DNA of 64,000 nucleotides from Dendrocalamus latiflorus. Lineage: Eukaryota > Streptophyta > Magnoliopsida > Poales > Poaceae. The notes beneath the pieces are model-generated. The model searched no databases and was not told the DNA's origin. It saw nothing but the letters and a program-made list of their open reading frames with translations. The position numbers and the translations under genes were made by a program. This document shows positions 54,193 to 64,000 of the stretch, piece by piece (the stretch's first letter is position 1; each line of letters starts with the position of its first letter). The DNA lies in the NCBI GenBank assembly GCA_017311315.1, contig CM029640.1, forward strand, positions 14,910,829 to 14,974,828, written 5' to 3'.

Positions 54193-57100
54193 CTAATCAT
54201 CGAAAAGGGTAGAGACGAGCAGGTGCTGTACAAAAGATGCTCTCACGGCAGCTCGCCTCCGCCTCCGCTCCCTCTCTTCATGACTAAGGTTGCATTCGGG
54301 ACTGCAAAAAAAACAGTGCATTAACATTTTTCCCTAGTTATACTTCAGAAATGCTGTTCTAGTTATATTGGAATTCCGACTGGAATCTACTCTGAGTTGG
54401 AACTTTCAGAAAATCCTAATTTCTTGATTTTAGGCATTATATTCACCGAGCGATAAAGAAGTGGGCCTATTTCCCTAAATTGGTTTCGATGGCCATTATA
54501 GGTCGAATTTCACTAGGGCCCCATTTCAATTGATGTAGTGTGACCATTGAACCCCTTGATGCGACTACTGGACTCCATTCCCAGTACCACTAGGTTGTTC
54601 TGAAGCATAACTTTATCTTCTATCCTATCCATAAGGAAGAAAAGGTATTGAGCGACTGAACTAAACGTTCGACCCTGACAACACTAGGTTTTACTCACGA
54701 TCACATGGTTAGGATTCAAACAGAGGCCTCGCCAACTATGGTTACTGAGGTCAGGGAAATCGGAGGTCAACTAGTTTGTTTACATCAAAACCTAAAACCA
54801 TATAAGAGGCAATAAGACAGCTATAATATACCAAACTATTATAGATTGCCTTGGGTGGCCACTGGCTAATGACTTCAACATCAAGGGGCAAGAAGGCAAT
54901 AGTTGTAGACAAGGTTCCAAAACCCGGAACCAGGGGGTAATCCCGGCCGGCGGATGAAACGATAACCGGCCGGTTACCGGAAATCCCAGGAAAAACCCGG
55001 ACGAATTTCGTGATTTGAAATTTGAATTTGGACGGTTTGAAACAGGTAACCGCTCCAGGAACCAGTCAAAAACTGGCAAAACCGCTAGAAAAACCGGAAA
55101 AAGGCAGAGAAAACATGGGAGAAAAATAATTAATGCATATTTACTTCATACAATAGGTAATCTAATACAATAAATGCCTAAACCAACCTAGCAAGTGTAT
55201 TATATAGTCATAAATCTAAATTAACATTTGAGTAATCTCGGGTGGTTTTTTATCCCAATACCGACCGGTATTTCTGGGAACCAGCCGGTAACCGCCAGTT
55301 TTTCGAATCATAGTTGTAGACACTCTGCACATAAGCTAGGTGAAAGAAATCTACCGAGCTCAATCCGACACTGAAGGAAGGCCTCTGCGAAAGCGAAACG
55401 ACACTGGCTCCATACTGGGTGGAAACGACACTGGCTCCATACTGGGTGGTAACACACAAATGGTGTAGGCTTTCATGAATGTTTATGAAACCGAAAACCC
55501 AGGAGTATTGGCTTATTTCATGGCCTATAACATGCAAATCATGTGTCACATACTCCAGATTTTTCTCTGCTTGAATATAAATTCTAAGCACAATACTTAT
55601 ATTTCATCTACCTAGAAATAAGTGATCAGTGGTGTAGCTCGGATACATTCGTGAAGTGGATAGCCTAAATAAACCCAAAGTGGGCTGTTGGAAAGGCTGC
55701 AACATTTATTTGAATTCAACAGCCACACATGTGGGTCCAACTCATGATTCCAAATCCCGGCGGTAACCGGTTATACCAGCAGCTACCGGGAAAAACCAGC
55801 AGTTTTTATTTAATTCAAATTTGAAATTTTGAATGTAAAAGTTGATTTTCCTAATAATATTTACATTGTTTAACACTAATGAAATGTATTAAGAAGATGT
55901 ATGTACCTCCCGTGCTTGATTTCATGTTTTTTGCCATGAATGTATTAGACCGGTGGTTTTTTATTACATTCAAATATAAAATTTTGAATGTAAAAGTTAG
56001 TTTCCCTAATAATGTTTATATTGTTTAACACCAATAAAATGTATTAGGAAGATGCATGCATTTCCCGTGCTTGACTTTATACTTTTTGCCATGAATGTAT
56101 TAGGAATTTTTCGATTTTAGCGATTATTTCAGTTTTTAGCAGTTTTTCCCGGTTTTTTGAGCGGTTACCGGCCAGTTTTTCCGGTTACCGATTTCAAATT
56201 CAAATTTTGACACATGAAATTTGACCGGTTTTCTTCCGGTTTTCCTCTTACCGGCCGGTAACCAGTACCGACCCCTGGCCGGGATTTGGTCTGGTTCCGG
56301 TATTTGGAACCTTGGTCCAACTTCGTTCACATGCATTAATTCAATTTTTTGGAATTAGCTACAGTTTAACAAGCTTCACTCCAGGGTTAGACGAGAATAC
56401 ACAATGATGATCTGGTATGGAGCATTGGAGCTTATGCCCGCCTACAGTTTTGCAATGCTTTGCAACATTGGACATGTATATTTCTCATAATAGTGTACTT
56501 AAAAGGCAGACTTAATGCAACAACTAGATAATATAATATAATATAATTAGAGTGGTTTGATCAATTTAAGCTCAAGGCATGTTTAGTCAAACTTATGCTT
56601 GGTTTGATCAATTTAAGCTCAAGGCATGTTTAGTCAAACTTATGCTTTTATGTAGGAGTTTAGGGTTATCAAAGAACCTCGGAAGTAAGCCAATCGTTTG
56701 GCACATTACCTATGTCAAACACGAAGTGGGGCTTTTAAGTTTTAACCCTTGCAAGGGCTTATAAACTAGATTCAACAAAAGTGCTTCTTGGAAGCTGTTT
56801 TGTTCATAAGCTTTAAGCCCAATAAGTTGACTTACAGAACGAGTCCAAACTAGGCAAAACAAGCTCTTAGTCTAACAAGAAAAATAGGTTAAAACCTGAG
56901 CTAAATAGGCAGATGTTAAGCTAACACTTAGTATTAACCTGTATTTTTAACAGATAAGCTGAATTTAGTGTGGGTAGTTTATGAAGCTTACAAGTCTAGC
57001 TTATAAGCTGAGTTTACCCAAACAGCTTTTATAGCTTACCAAATACAAATGAACATTAAGCTCTACACAGTTATACACAATAAGGCACAAGCTAACTGGT

Positions 57101-60100
57101 AGGGATAAAACTAAGCTAGGCCAAGCAAGTCATTCAAATTATCTGTACCAGGAACCAGATTTGAACAGGTGGAATGAGGATTTTCAGCTCAAAAAGGGTA
57201 AAATAATTTCACCTGACATAGAGCACCAAAAAAAACAACACACAGAGCAAACTAATAGTAGTAAGAGACGGGAAGGGCATTGATCATACCTTGTCTTCCA
57301 AGTCTTTGAAGGTAGTGCTCTTTTAAACCAACTATGTTCCACCTCAGCAGGAGCAGAAGATTTTGTTGTATCTTCTGCTTCTGATGAAGACAAATTTAAA
57401 ACGAGCGAAGATAGCAGTGAATCAGTGACTGAGCTTGATGTATTGGTACCACTTGTTCGACTACTATTTCCAAGAAGCACCTTTAAGTACGTCTCCTGTA
57501 AATCTCTCCCTGCAAGGGAGAGAGCACTGTTGCTAGGTACAGCAAGTCTACGTAATCTTTGATGTCTCTGCAAGTGGCACATCATTAAGGAAACATATGA
57601 CAGCTACAGTTCAAAAAACAATTTACAAAATTATGCAATTTGCCTACGGAGATTTAACCATCTAGAAAAGGATATTTTAAACAGGTAGCCATGCTGAAGA
57701 GTTATATGATCCAACAAGTCCCTTGAAACCCTAGCCGAGCAAACTGGGCAAGCCTGTGGAGTATAAAAGTGAGGTTAGGAACTGTATAATTATATAACAG
57801 GCCTATTAGGCCCAAGAGCTCTTGATGCCAAAAGTTGGCTTCTTGGGCTTACTGTTTATAAGCCTCAAAAATCTGGTTTTTGGCACAAGCCAAAAAACCA
57901 CGTGTGGGAATTTCTTGATTATATGCATGGTGGTGTTTGAAGAGGGAAAAAGACCCATGAGGCTTGTGTGGGAAGGCCACACCATAGTTAACTATATAAG
58001 CTGAAGCAAGCCTTTTATGCTCCTCAGATAAAATGGTTATTTGGCTGGAACTTTAGCTTATGCTAGGAATAAGCCACGAGGCTGGACCAAATACCCCAAT
58101 CACAGCTACATTCAATTTGACAAGGCAGTGAGATACATGAAAATATTAACATCTGATTTATCAGTAATGTCCTAACAGTATATAAGCAACATTATGGGGA
58201 TAATGGGCCAAACAAAGAAGTAATTCTACCTTCGGGGTGTGTGTTCTACGTGAGCATTATTGTGGACAAAATTAAGCATGCTAACTGTTATATAGGACAA
58301 ACTTTTGCTCAATTCATGTTCAGTAGTTTGAAGAAACATATGATGTTGTACATGTACATCTCATTACTGACAAATGTTCATGGGTTGGAAATATTGTAGC
58401 ACCTAACAAGGTTTTAGCTCGACTTAAGTTCATAATGACCACAATTGATTTTTTTCCAGCAGAAAAGATAGCTCACTCAGCCTCAGCTATTGTCTTGACA
58501 ATTGCTACAAATGTTTGCAATAGTTCGCTAAACCAGGATGTTCATTGTTTCCTTGAATATTTCAGTACCTGTATCTCACTAAGCTTACACGCATTAATTA
58601 TATGAGAAACCCATTCGTAAACCAGAGAAGAACACTGTATTTGCCCGATGCACCCCCTTTCCTTTTTGTTGTAACTTGAAGTTCCAATATAATATGGCAA
58701 AGTGCCGAAGTGCTTATGCACTCTCATCGGCCAATTTTCAAAGACCTAATAGCGGCTTTTTTATAAATAAATCTCCTGCCTAAAAGGTTTCTCATGTTGA
58801 AATGAAGGAAATATGTGGAGCGCTGTAATTTCTAAGGTAGCCATTGAAAAACAGGCCTTCTAGGGTCACAATGACTTTAAAATACTGTACTGTGAATCTG
58901 CAATAAGTTTTGAGAACTCAAGAAAAGAACTTGAAGAAGGATTATCACTCCCTCACTGTCCTCCATGTAACAAACTACATAGCTTGTGGCCTGAACACAA
59001 GTTTCTTGTATAGAGTGACTTCTGAGTCCGGACAAAGGTGGTCATTTAAACACTTGACTGGTTATTGAATAATCACCATCCATAGCTTGCCAATAATGAA
59101 ATTAGTCCCCATACTACAGTTTCCTAAAAGCAGAAGGAAGATCTAAGCTTTAATTTCTACTCTGCAGTTCTAGTTTAAAACCTAGAACAGTAGAACTACG
59201 CTTGACAACTCGATATCAACTCAACTACTCAAGTCAACCTTGATGGGCTATCATGAAAAATTTTGAATGTGCATCTTAGTCTCTTGGTCAATCCGATTTG
59301 TAGACAGATGAGCTCAGAACAGTTGAATAAGATTGCAGGTCATGTACAATATTGTCGAGACATTATTTATCAGAATCTGCAGTGCGAGATTTCATCTAGT
59401 TCCACAAAACACAAAAGAAAAGCCTAATTATTTTCATCTTCTAAAGTTTTCTAAGTATGAGAACCGTTACCTAACTACATTCTGATCTGGTCACATATAA
59501 GTTCTATATTTGTGAATAAAATATATGAGACAATTAAATTAAAATAGCCAACAAAGTACATTGTCAAATAAAGGTTCATGGAAAAATGAACCATACGACC
59601 ATTCAGAAAAAACAACTGGTAACTTAATAAGACCAAATTTACTAGCCCAAGTGCCCAACAACGGAGGACCAATGTCACTTATTAGTTGTTACGTCTCCCG
59701 CAGAATGTCACTGGTATGGAGTATGGACAGGCACACAATTTTTGAGACTCGACTTTCAATCTACATTTTCACTACAAACCTTATAGACATTTCTTCCGGG
59801 CTTAGCCTGATAAGTTTTCACCCAATCCCAAAAAACAATACACTGTGCTTTCACCGAATGTTATGGTCGTGGGCCTAGCAGGTAGCAGCAGCAGCCACAC
59901 ATGAGGCATCCCGGCATGGTCCTTGCATACCAGGAAGGCAGCTAGGAGGCTTTCTTAGGAAATAAGTCAACTAGTTGCTCTTTTAGTTGGATAGGATATG
60001 GTTAGCTATATTCTTTAGGGGATATGTTATTTTGTTAGTTGTTTGAGTTGTTCGATTAGTCTTTTAACTAGACGTGTCCCTCATGCACCGGGGGATTAGG

Positions 60101-62885
60101 CAATGAATAAACAAAGATGTTCCTATTCTCTTCCCCTCTTCTACAATCAGGCCGCAAAGCCTTGGGGGGTAGCATGGCCAGCCGATCAAGGGCAAATGCC
60201 TTAACCTCAGTCCTCATACCCTTACCCAACCGGCCAACTGTGCTCATAACAATCAAGATGGACTTGAGGATGGTAAAAATGCCGTATACAGCGCAGTCAG
60301 TCTATGCAATGCCATGTCTTTTCATATGAACTTCACTATCCAAATTGCCATAATTATGCATCAACTGTCAGTATCATGTCAGTGAACGGAAAAGGTGAGT
60401 TTTGAATTAAAAACACTTACCAACAGTTCACAGCTAGCAACCATTGGTAATTTACAAAAATCCAAACCTTAAGTTTTAATTTTAATGAAAAGGTTGAACT
60501 TAGGCAGTTTACCAAATCCCAGTCTTACTAGGGAAATCCAGTAACAACTAGTAACCAGCGGGATTTGGTGTCTACATTAAAGCTTTTATTTCTCAAAAGG
60601 AAGCAAATAAATCAAAGAGAAAAATAGATCCTAATACTTTCACATGCTCAAATAAAACTAAACATAGCAACTAGATTTAATTTCTTACACAGCTTCATCC
60701 TCAACACAAATGAATGTTTAATTAATCATGTCAGAAAGATGATAAACTATACAAACAATGCATTTGTACCTGGCTATTGCAACCCCAGCCTTTAAACATT
60801 CATGGAGAACTCTCTCAGCATCGAAATTGGGCATTTTAAAGAGGAGATGACATTGTATAAGAACAAAAAGAAGCTACTCCTGCAGCATGCCAACTAAATT
60901 AAGTACTTTTTGCCTACCTACAAGTAGGGGAGTTAGTCAAAAACCCACATGCATCTCAAAGTTCGTCAAAAACCCCACCCTCAAGTTCCATGTGGTTCTA
61001 AATCCACCCCAAAGGCCGATTTACTCGTTGAAGCTCCTACATGGCATTTGTGCGGCAATCCTACTAGACCGGTCTTGTGAACTATGAACAAGGAAGACGT
61101 GCCAATGTAGGGTAGGGTGCACGAGCCAAGTGCGGGAGTCAAGAGAATAAGGGGACAAGGAAGAAAGACGATCAGCAGGCGATCGCCAAGGTGGGGAAGT
61201 AGACGGAGGATTCTTGCAGTCTGGATGGACTTGGGCGTGATCCCCCAGTAAGCAGTTCTTGACTTCCAGAAATTTCAGCAAGTAAATTGGTTGTTTGGGA
61301 GGGGTGGAGTGGGATTTGCAACTACATAGAACTTGCGGGTGCAATTTTTATGAACTTTACGATGCAAGTGAGGTTTGGCAAACTCCCCTACTTGCAGGTG
61401 GATTTTTGCAAAAAAAAATCCCCAAATTATATAAATAAATGAGGGCAAACAAATTGAAGCAATCAGATCACAAAGGACAAACATGTGTTATAACAATAAA
61501 TATAATTTGAACTAATGATTTATACTAGACACTATCTAGCAACTGCTAGTTCCATTCATTTCCCCTCATAACTTCTCCCACAATCTTATAATGTATTAGT
61601 TCCTGATCCCCAATCAGATAGAAAAAAAAAACCCTTCACATCAAACTGTACTAACTTACGCAAGAAGTCTATTAATTAATATCTGGCCAAAATAAAAGAA
61701 GTACCTACCACGGAAATGATTTTTCACAGATTTGACTTATTTATGGATATTTAATTAAGTGTTAGATACAAGAAGTACATAACACATTTAGAAAGAATGA
61801 ATAAATTCAGTGATACTTACCACAACTTTAGACTCAGAAGGGTGCTCATCCTCCAAATGGGCACAAAGAGATGTAATGTCGTGGTCTTCGTAGCAATAGG
61901 GGCATGGGAATTCTGGACGTACCTCATCCTCTGGTTCAATATCATCATACCCAAACCGATCTGCAAGTGCAACATTTGAAACTTAGGCAAATGGTTTATA
62001 TAGAGAAATATCAATGATATTTTGAATCAGAGCACAGTTAGGCAAATAAATTGAACATGAAGAGCCATAAGAAATAAATATAATATCAAAGATTGCATTT
62101 TATCTCATGGAACCGAAAGTTTCTAAAGTTCCCAAAAGGCAATATTGTAAAACAAAATCCAAAAGCGTCATTTCACATATAAGAACTCTAAGCAAGGCTT
62201 AGAACCTATATGTGCAACAGAGAAAAGGTGGCATTTTTACAATAAATCCATGTATGAACACCTCAAATATTCAAAGGATTATAAACTTTTGACATAGCAA
62301 GCCATATAGCGTAAAGTCCCAATCTTTTAGACAAATTTAGTAATGCAGGCATAAAAGAGGACGACAGAAGTGCCACGTGAACAATTAAAAAGTTATATTA
62401 TTCTCTTTACATGCGTAAAATTTGTTTTATCTTGGGTTAAATTCCAAGTGTGTCAAAGGTCAAATCTTTTTGACAAGTCTGGTAACCACAACAACGCCAG
62501 GAAATGCGATCAAATTGAACGAAACTAAGACGCATTCCAGCCGCAAGCTCAAATTTTTCTTGGGTGGTCGCCAAAGAACATAAATCCAAGAACAATCGAG
62601 CGAACTCCTAGAGATTAATCCATCACTACCGAGCCCCGCGAATCCGCAAGCAGAGAATCGAGATCCAGCAGAAACCCCGCGCAATGGCATAGCTTAATCC
62701 AGACAAATTTGTCACGCCAGATCATCGTCGCCTCAAGAAAGCCGCACCTTTCTTGGCCGGATCAAGAAAGGAGAAGGAAGTATACCGTGGTGGGACGCGG
62801 TGGTGGCATGGTGATGCTGCGCGCGCTGCAGCGCGTACTGGCGCTTGGCGGCCATGAGGCGCGAGATCCAGAGGTCGGAATCCAT
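54193..62885 (-). CDS. Di19: Di19-type zinc-finger protein (dehydration-induced 19 family), 5 exons
   Basis: Coding exons in transcript order are 62885-62786, 61960-61821, 57753-57676, 57573-57290 and 54301-54193; joined they give 711 nt, 236 aa, with matching phases and no stop. The start is MDSDLWISRLMAAKRQ in a strong context (GCCACCATGG). Two C2H2 fingers of the zf-Di19 domain are visible: C53, C56, H68, H73 and C82, C85, H96, H101. A basic LQRHQRLRRL follows (possible nuclear signal). The Di19 C-terminal domain ends RASFVQHLLVSTLFDD. Family members are nuclear and linked to drought, salt and ABA responses; this is family knowledge. Introns 1, 2 and 4 use GT-AG; intron 3 appears to be U12-type AT-AC. 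Introns 2 (4067 bp) and 4 (2988 bp) are swollen by transposons. All domains look intact, so it is probably functional. Confidence 0.96.
54911..55312. mobile_element. 402-bp Mutator-like MITE, member 1 (Di19 intron 4)
   Basis: Perfect 9-bp target duplication GTTGTAGAC at 54902-54910 and 55313-55321. The left end AAGGTTCCAAAACCCGG and reverse-complemented right end TATGATTCGAAAAACTGG are imperfect TIRs. Rich in CCGG and GGTAACCG motifs. Related to 55743-56313. Confidence 0.85.
55395..55448. repeat. 27-bp tandem duplication
   Basis: Two exact 27-bp copies starting GAAACGACACTGGCTCCATA at 55395 and 55422, within Di19 intron 4. Confidence 0.95.
55743..56313. mobile_element. 571-bp Mutator-like MITE, member 2 (Di19 intron 4)
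   Basis: Perfect 9-bp target duplication GGTCCAACT at 55734-55742 and 56314-56322. The left end CATGATTCCAAATCCCGG matches the reverse-complemented right end AAGGTTCCAAATACCGG. Inside, a segment of about 120 bp (AAATTTTGAATGTAAAAGTT to GCCATGAATGTATTAG) occurs twice in tandem at about 55830 and 55980. Same family as 54911-55312. Confidence 0.88.
56554..56647. repeat. 47-bp tandem duplication
   Basis: GGTTTGATCAATTTAAGCTC starts two exact 47-bp units at 56554 and 56601. A TAATA-rich tract lies just upstream (56527-56547). Confidence 0.93.
57574..57675 (-). other. U12-type AT-AC intron of Di19 (intron 3, 102 bp)
   Basis: On the minus strand the exon ends CTGTTTAAA and the intron begins ATATCCTTTT, the minor-spliceosome 5' splice site. 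The intron ends TTCCTTAATGATGTGCCAC: TTCCTTAAT matches the U12 branch site about 11 bases before the terminal AC. Splicing AAA to TTGCAGAGACAT gives LFK-LQRHQRLRR, the family sequence. The only nearby conventional acceptor (TTGCAG/AGACAT) would delete Leu-Gln, and no GT donor exists at the exon end. Confidence 0.88.
57754..60901. other. Di19 intron 2, left part
   Basis: Non-coding intronic sequence. 59880-60130 looks like a decayed LTR fragment (GTTAGTTGTTTGAGTTG, AATGAATAAACAAAG, CTCTTCCCCTCTTCTAC), but no ends were located. No other gene seen. Confidence 0.6.
60902..61422. mobile_element. Unclassified non-autonomous DNA transposon, copy 2 (Di19 intron 2)
   Basis: The left inward sequence CTACAAGTAGGGGAGTTAG matches the reverse-complemented right sequence CTGCAAGTAGGGGAGTTTG. 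It is homologous, in inverted orientation, to 248-735. No coding region. A target duplication could not be fixed. Confidence 0.7.
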
Positions 62886-63017
62886 GGTGGCTGCAAACTC
62901 CTCCTCCTCCTCCTTTGGTCGCCGCCGGAATCTCTGGCTCTCTCCGCGTCTCCCCTCCCTCCTCTCGTCGCCTAGTCGTGGCCTCCCCTCCGGCCCTCCC
63001 CCTCTCCACGGCACCAC

Positions 63018-63044
63018 CAACCAAAAAATATTTAAAAAAATCTT
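63018..63044 (-). promoter_or_regulatory. Possible Di19 core promoter
   Basis: The minus strand has a TTTAAATATTTT tract about 140 bases before the Di19 start, followed by a GC- and GGAGG-rich 5' leader. It is a plausible TATA-like element but not a strong match. Confidence 0.35.
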
Positions 63045-63060
63045 TTTTATTGGGTCGTCA

Positions 63061-63780
63061 TGTTTCCAATTTTAAAAAATTATTTTTCTTTTTCTGGTAA
63101 GGATGGAGACTTAGGACTGGGTCGTTGGGGGAAGAGAAGTCAGAAGTGGGTCTTCTGTCTGTCTCAGTCAAGTTTTGTTCTTACAAATTTTTGTAGTGTA
63201 TTTATTTTACACAAATTTTTTACCTTCTATTGATTACCATACATATGATGGTAACTTGTGAATAGAGATGAAGGGTAGAAGAGACGTGATAGCGGAGCCA
63301 ATATTTATACGTTTCTACTTGCGCCAAGGTAGCTAGAGTGAAAGAAAGATGAAATAGAGAGGGAGAAGTCCTTGCCAGGTACAAATTCAGCTAGAACAAC
63401 TTCCACATCATCTATCGTCGTCTTTTTTGGATCACCCCCTTTATCAGTCATCTCTAGATGTGGCTTTTGTCACTACCAACGCAAGAGAGCAAAGAGAGGT
63501 CGAGGCATCAAACAGTGGAGCTTGTGAAAGCCCAACTATAGCTTTTAAGGTTTTGCGGTTGAAATTGAGCCCTAAGCTGGCTCGTTGAAGCTTAAATAGG
63601 CTCGAGCTTGGCTTGATAACTCATATGCATATATATTTGTTAGCACATCGAATTAATTTTGAATCAAGCCTATCACTAGTCGAGCTCAATCTATTTTTAC
63701 AATGCTAGAGAAGATAACAAAGGAAAAGGATGGATCTAAGTTTGATGTTTATTTTTAGGGAAGTTGAGATATTTATTACT
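63061..63780. other. Upstream spacer of Di19, no gene recognised
   Basis: AT-rich with no family-like ORF. Part of it may be Di19 promoter. Confidence 0.5.
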
Positions 63781-63990
63781 CATCAACGGTTAGTACATCA
63801 TCCTTGAGGGAAGAAGTAAGGAAACAACGGCACATATTTCGCAACTCTAAGTTCCCCAAGGCATTACAAGCAAATTTTGCGCAAGCATGTGCAACAAAAT
63901 GCCTCCCTTTTCTCAAACTGGAACTCGAAGCAAATGAAGCTTCTAGCTAGCTATCGCACTTCTTTTATAATCCAGGCAACGGTGGACCTA
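63781..63990 (-). pseudogene. LINE RNase H-like C-terminal fragment
   Basis: Minus-strand frames read DRSTVAWIIKEVR and, in another frame, RHFVAHACAKFACNALGN and CFLTSSLKDDVLTVDE. This resembles the RNase H-like end of plant L1-type LINEs (VAHxxAK motif). A frameshift lies between the two parts. It continues beyond the window. Confidence 0.5.
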
Positions 63991-64000
63991 TCACCCTGAC

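Noticed and set aside
59880..60130. LTR-like fragment in Di19 intron 2
   Set aside because: Only the style of sequence suggests an LTR; no ends, TSD or second copy were found in the window.
60774..60832. Candidate extra Di19 exon in intron 2 (minus strand, CAGG-TAC donor)
   Set aside because: It reads without homology to Di19, and exons 2 and 3 already join in phase to give a complete two-finger domain.
62722..63024. Longer N-terminal extension of Di19 (upstream ATG in the same frame)
   Set aside because: The family protein starts at MDSDLW, which has the strong GCCACCATGG context; the upstream part is GC-rich leader.

Overview
This window is nuclear DNA from a flowering plant, most likely a grass. 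The evidence is spliceosomal introns, a complete Di19 zinc-finger gene, a small membrane protein that I recall as the grass family DUF6490, and dense plant transposons (Ty1/copia, Ty3/gypsy chromovirus, PIF/Harbinger, Mutator-like and hAT MITEs, LINE fragments). The species cannot be named from sequence alone. No bacterial genes, CRISPR arrays, rRNA genes or complete tRNA genes were seen; the tRNA-like strings are retrotransposon primer-binding sites.

Layout. 1-3.07 kb is repeat-rich and without a recognised gene; it holds an unclassified transposon copy and TA and GA microsatellites. 3.07-22.95 kb is a nest of retrotransposons. An old, stop-riddled Ty3/gypsy element was split by an 881-bp DNA element (4813-5693), by a young Ty1/copia element (6525-11839, identical-looking 129-bp LTRs, TSD GAGGA) and by a 9.8-kb chromovirus-type gypsy (13033-22837, about 2.4-kb LTRs, TSD ACTAG, one uninterrupted 1592-codon gag-pol on the minus strand). 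22.95-29.7 kb carries MITEs, short repeats, a four-helix membrane protein gene (26873-27349, possible distal TATA box at 26064) and a kinase-fold ORF without catalytic motifs (28711-29637).

29785-36806 is a 7.0-kb PIF/Harbinger transposon with TAA target duplications and matching TIRs. It has a four-exon Myb/SANT-like ORF1 on the plus strand and a two-exon DDE transposase on the minus strand, both open after splicing. 37-54 kb is a graveyard: gypsy LTR remnants, two LTR ends with primer-binding sites, an RTE-like LINE fragment, a Ulp1-like protease pseudogene and an 808-bp Mutator-type MITE with a perfect 9-bp TSD.

54193-62885 (minus strand) is the best cellular gene: Di19, five coding exons, 236 aa, two C2H2 fingers. 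Its third intron (57574-57675) starts ATATCCTTT and ends CAC, with a branch-site match TTCCTTAAT, so it reads as a U12-type AT-AC intron. Only that boundary restores the family sequence. The long introns 2 and 4 contain transposons, including two members of one Mutator-like family with perfect 9-bp TSDs. The right edge ends in a LINE RNase H-like fragment.
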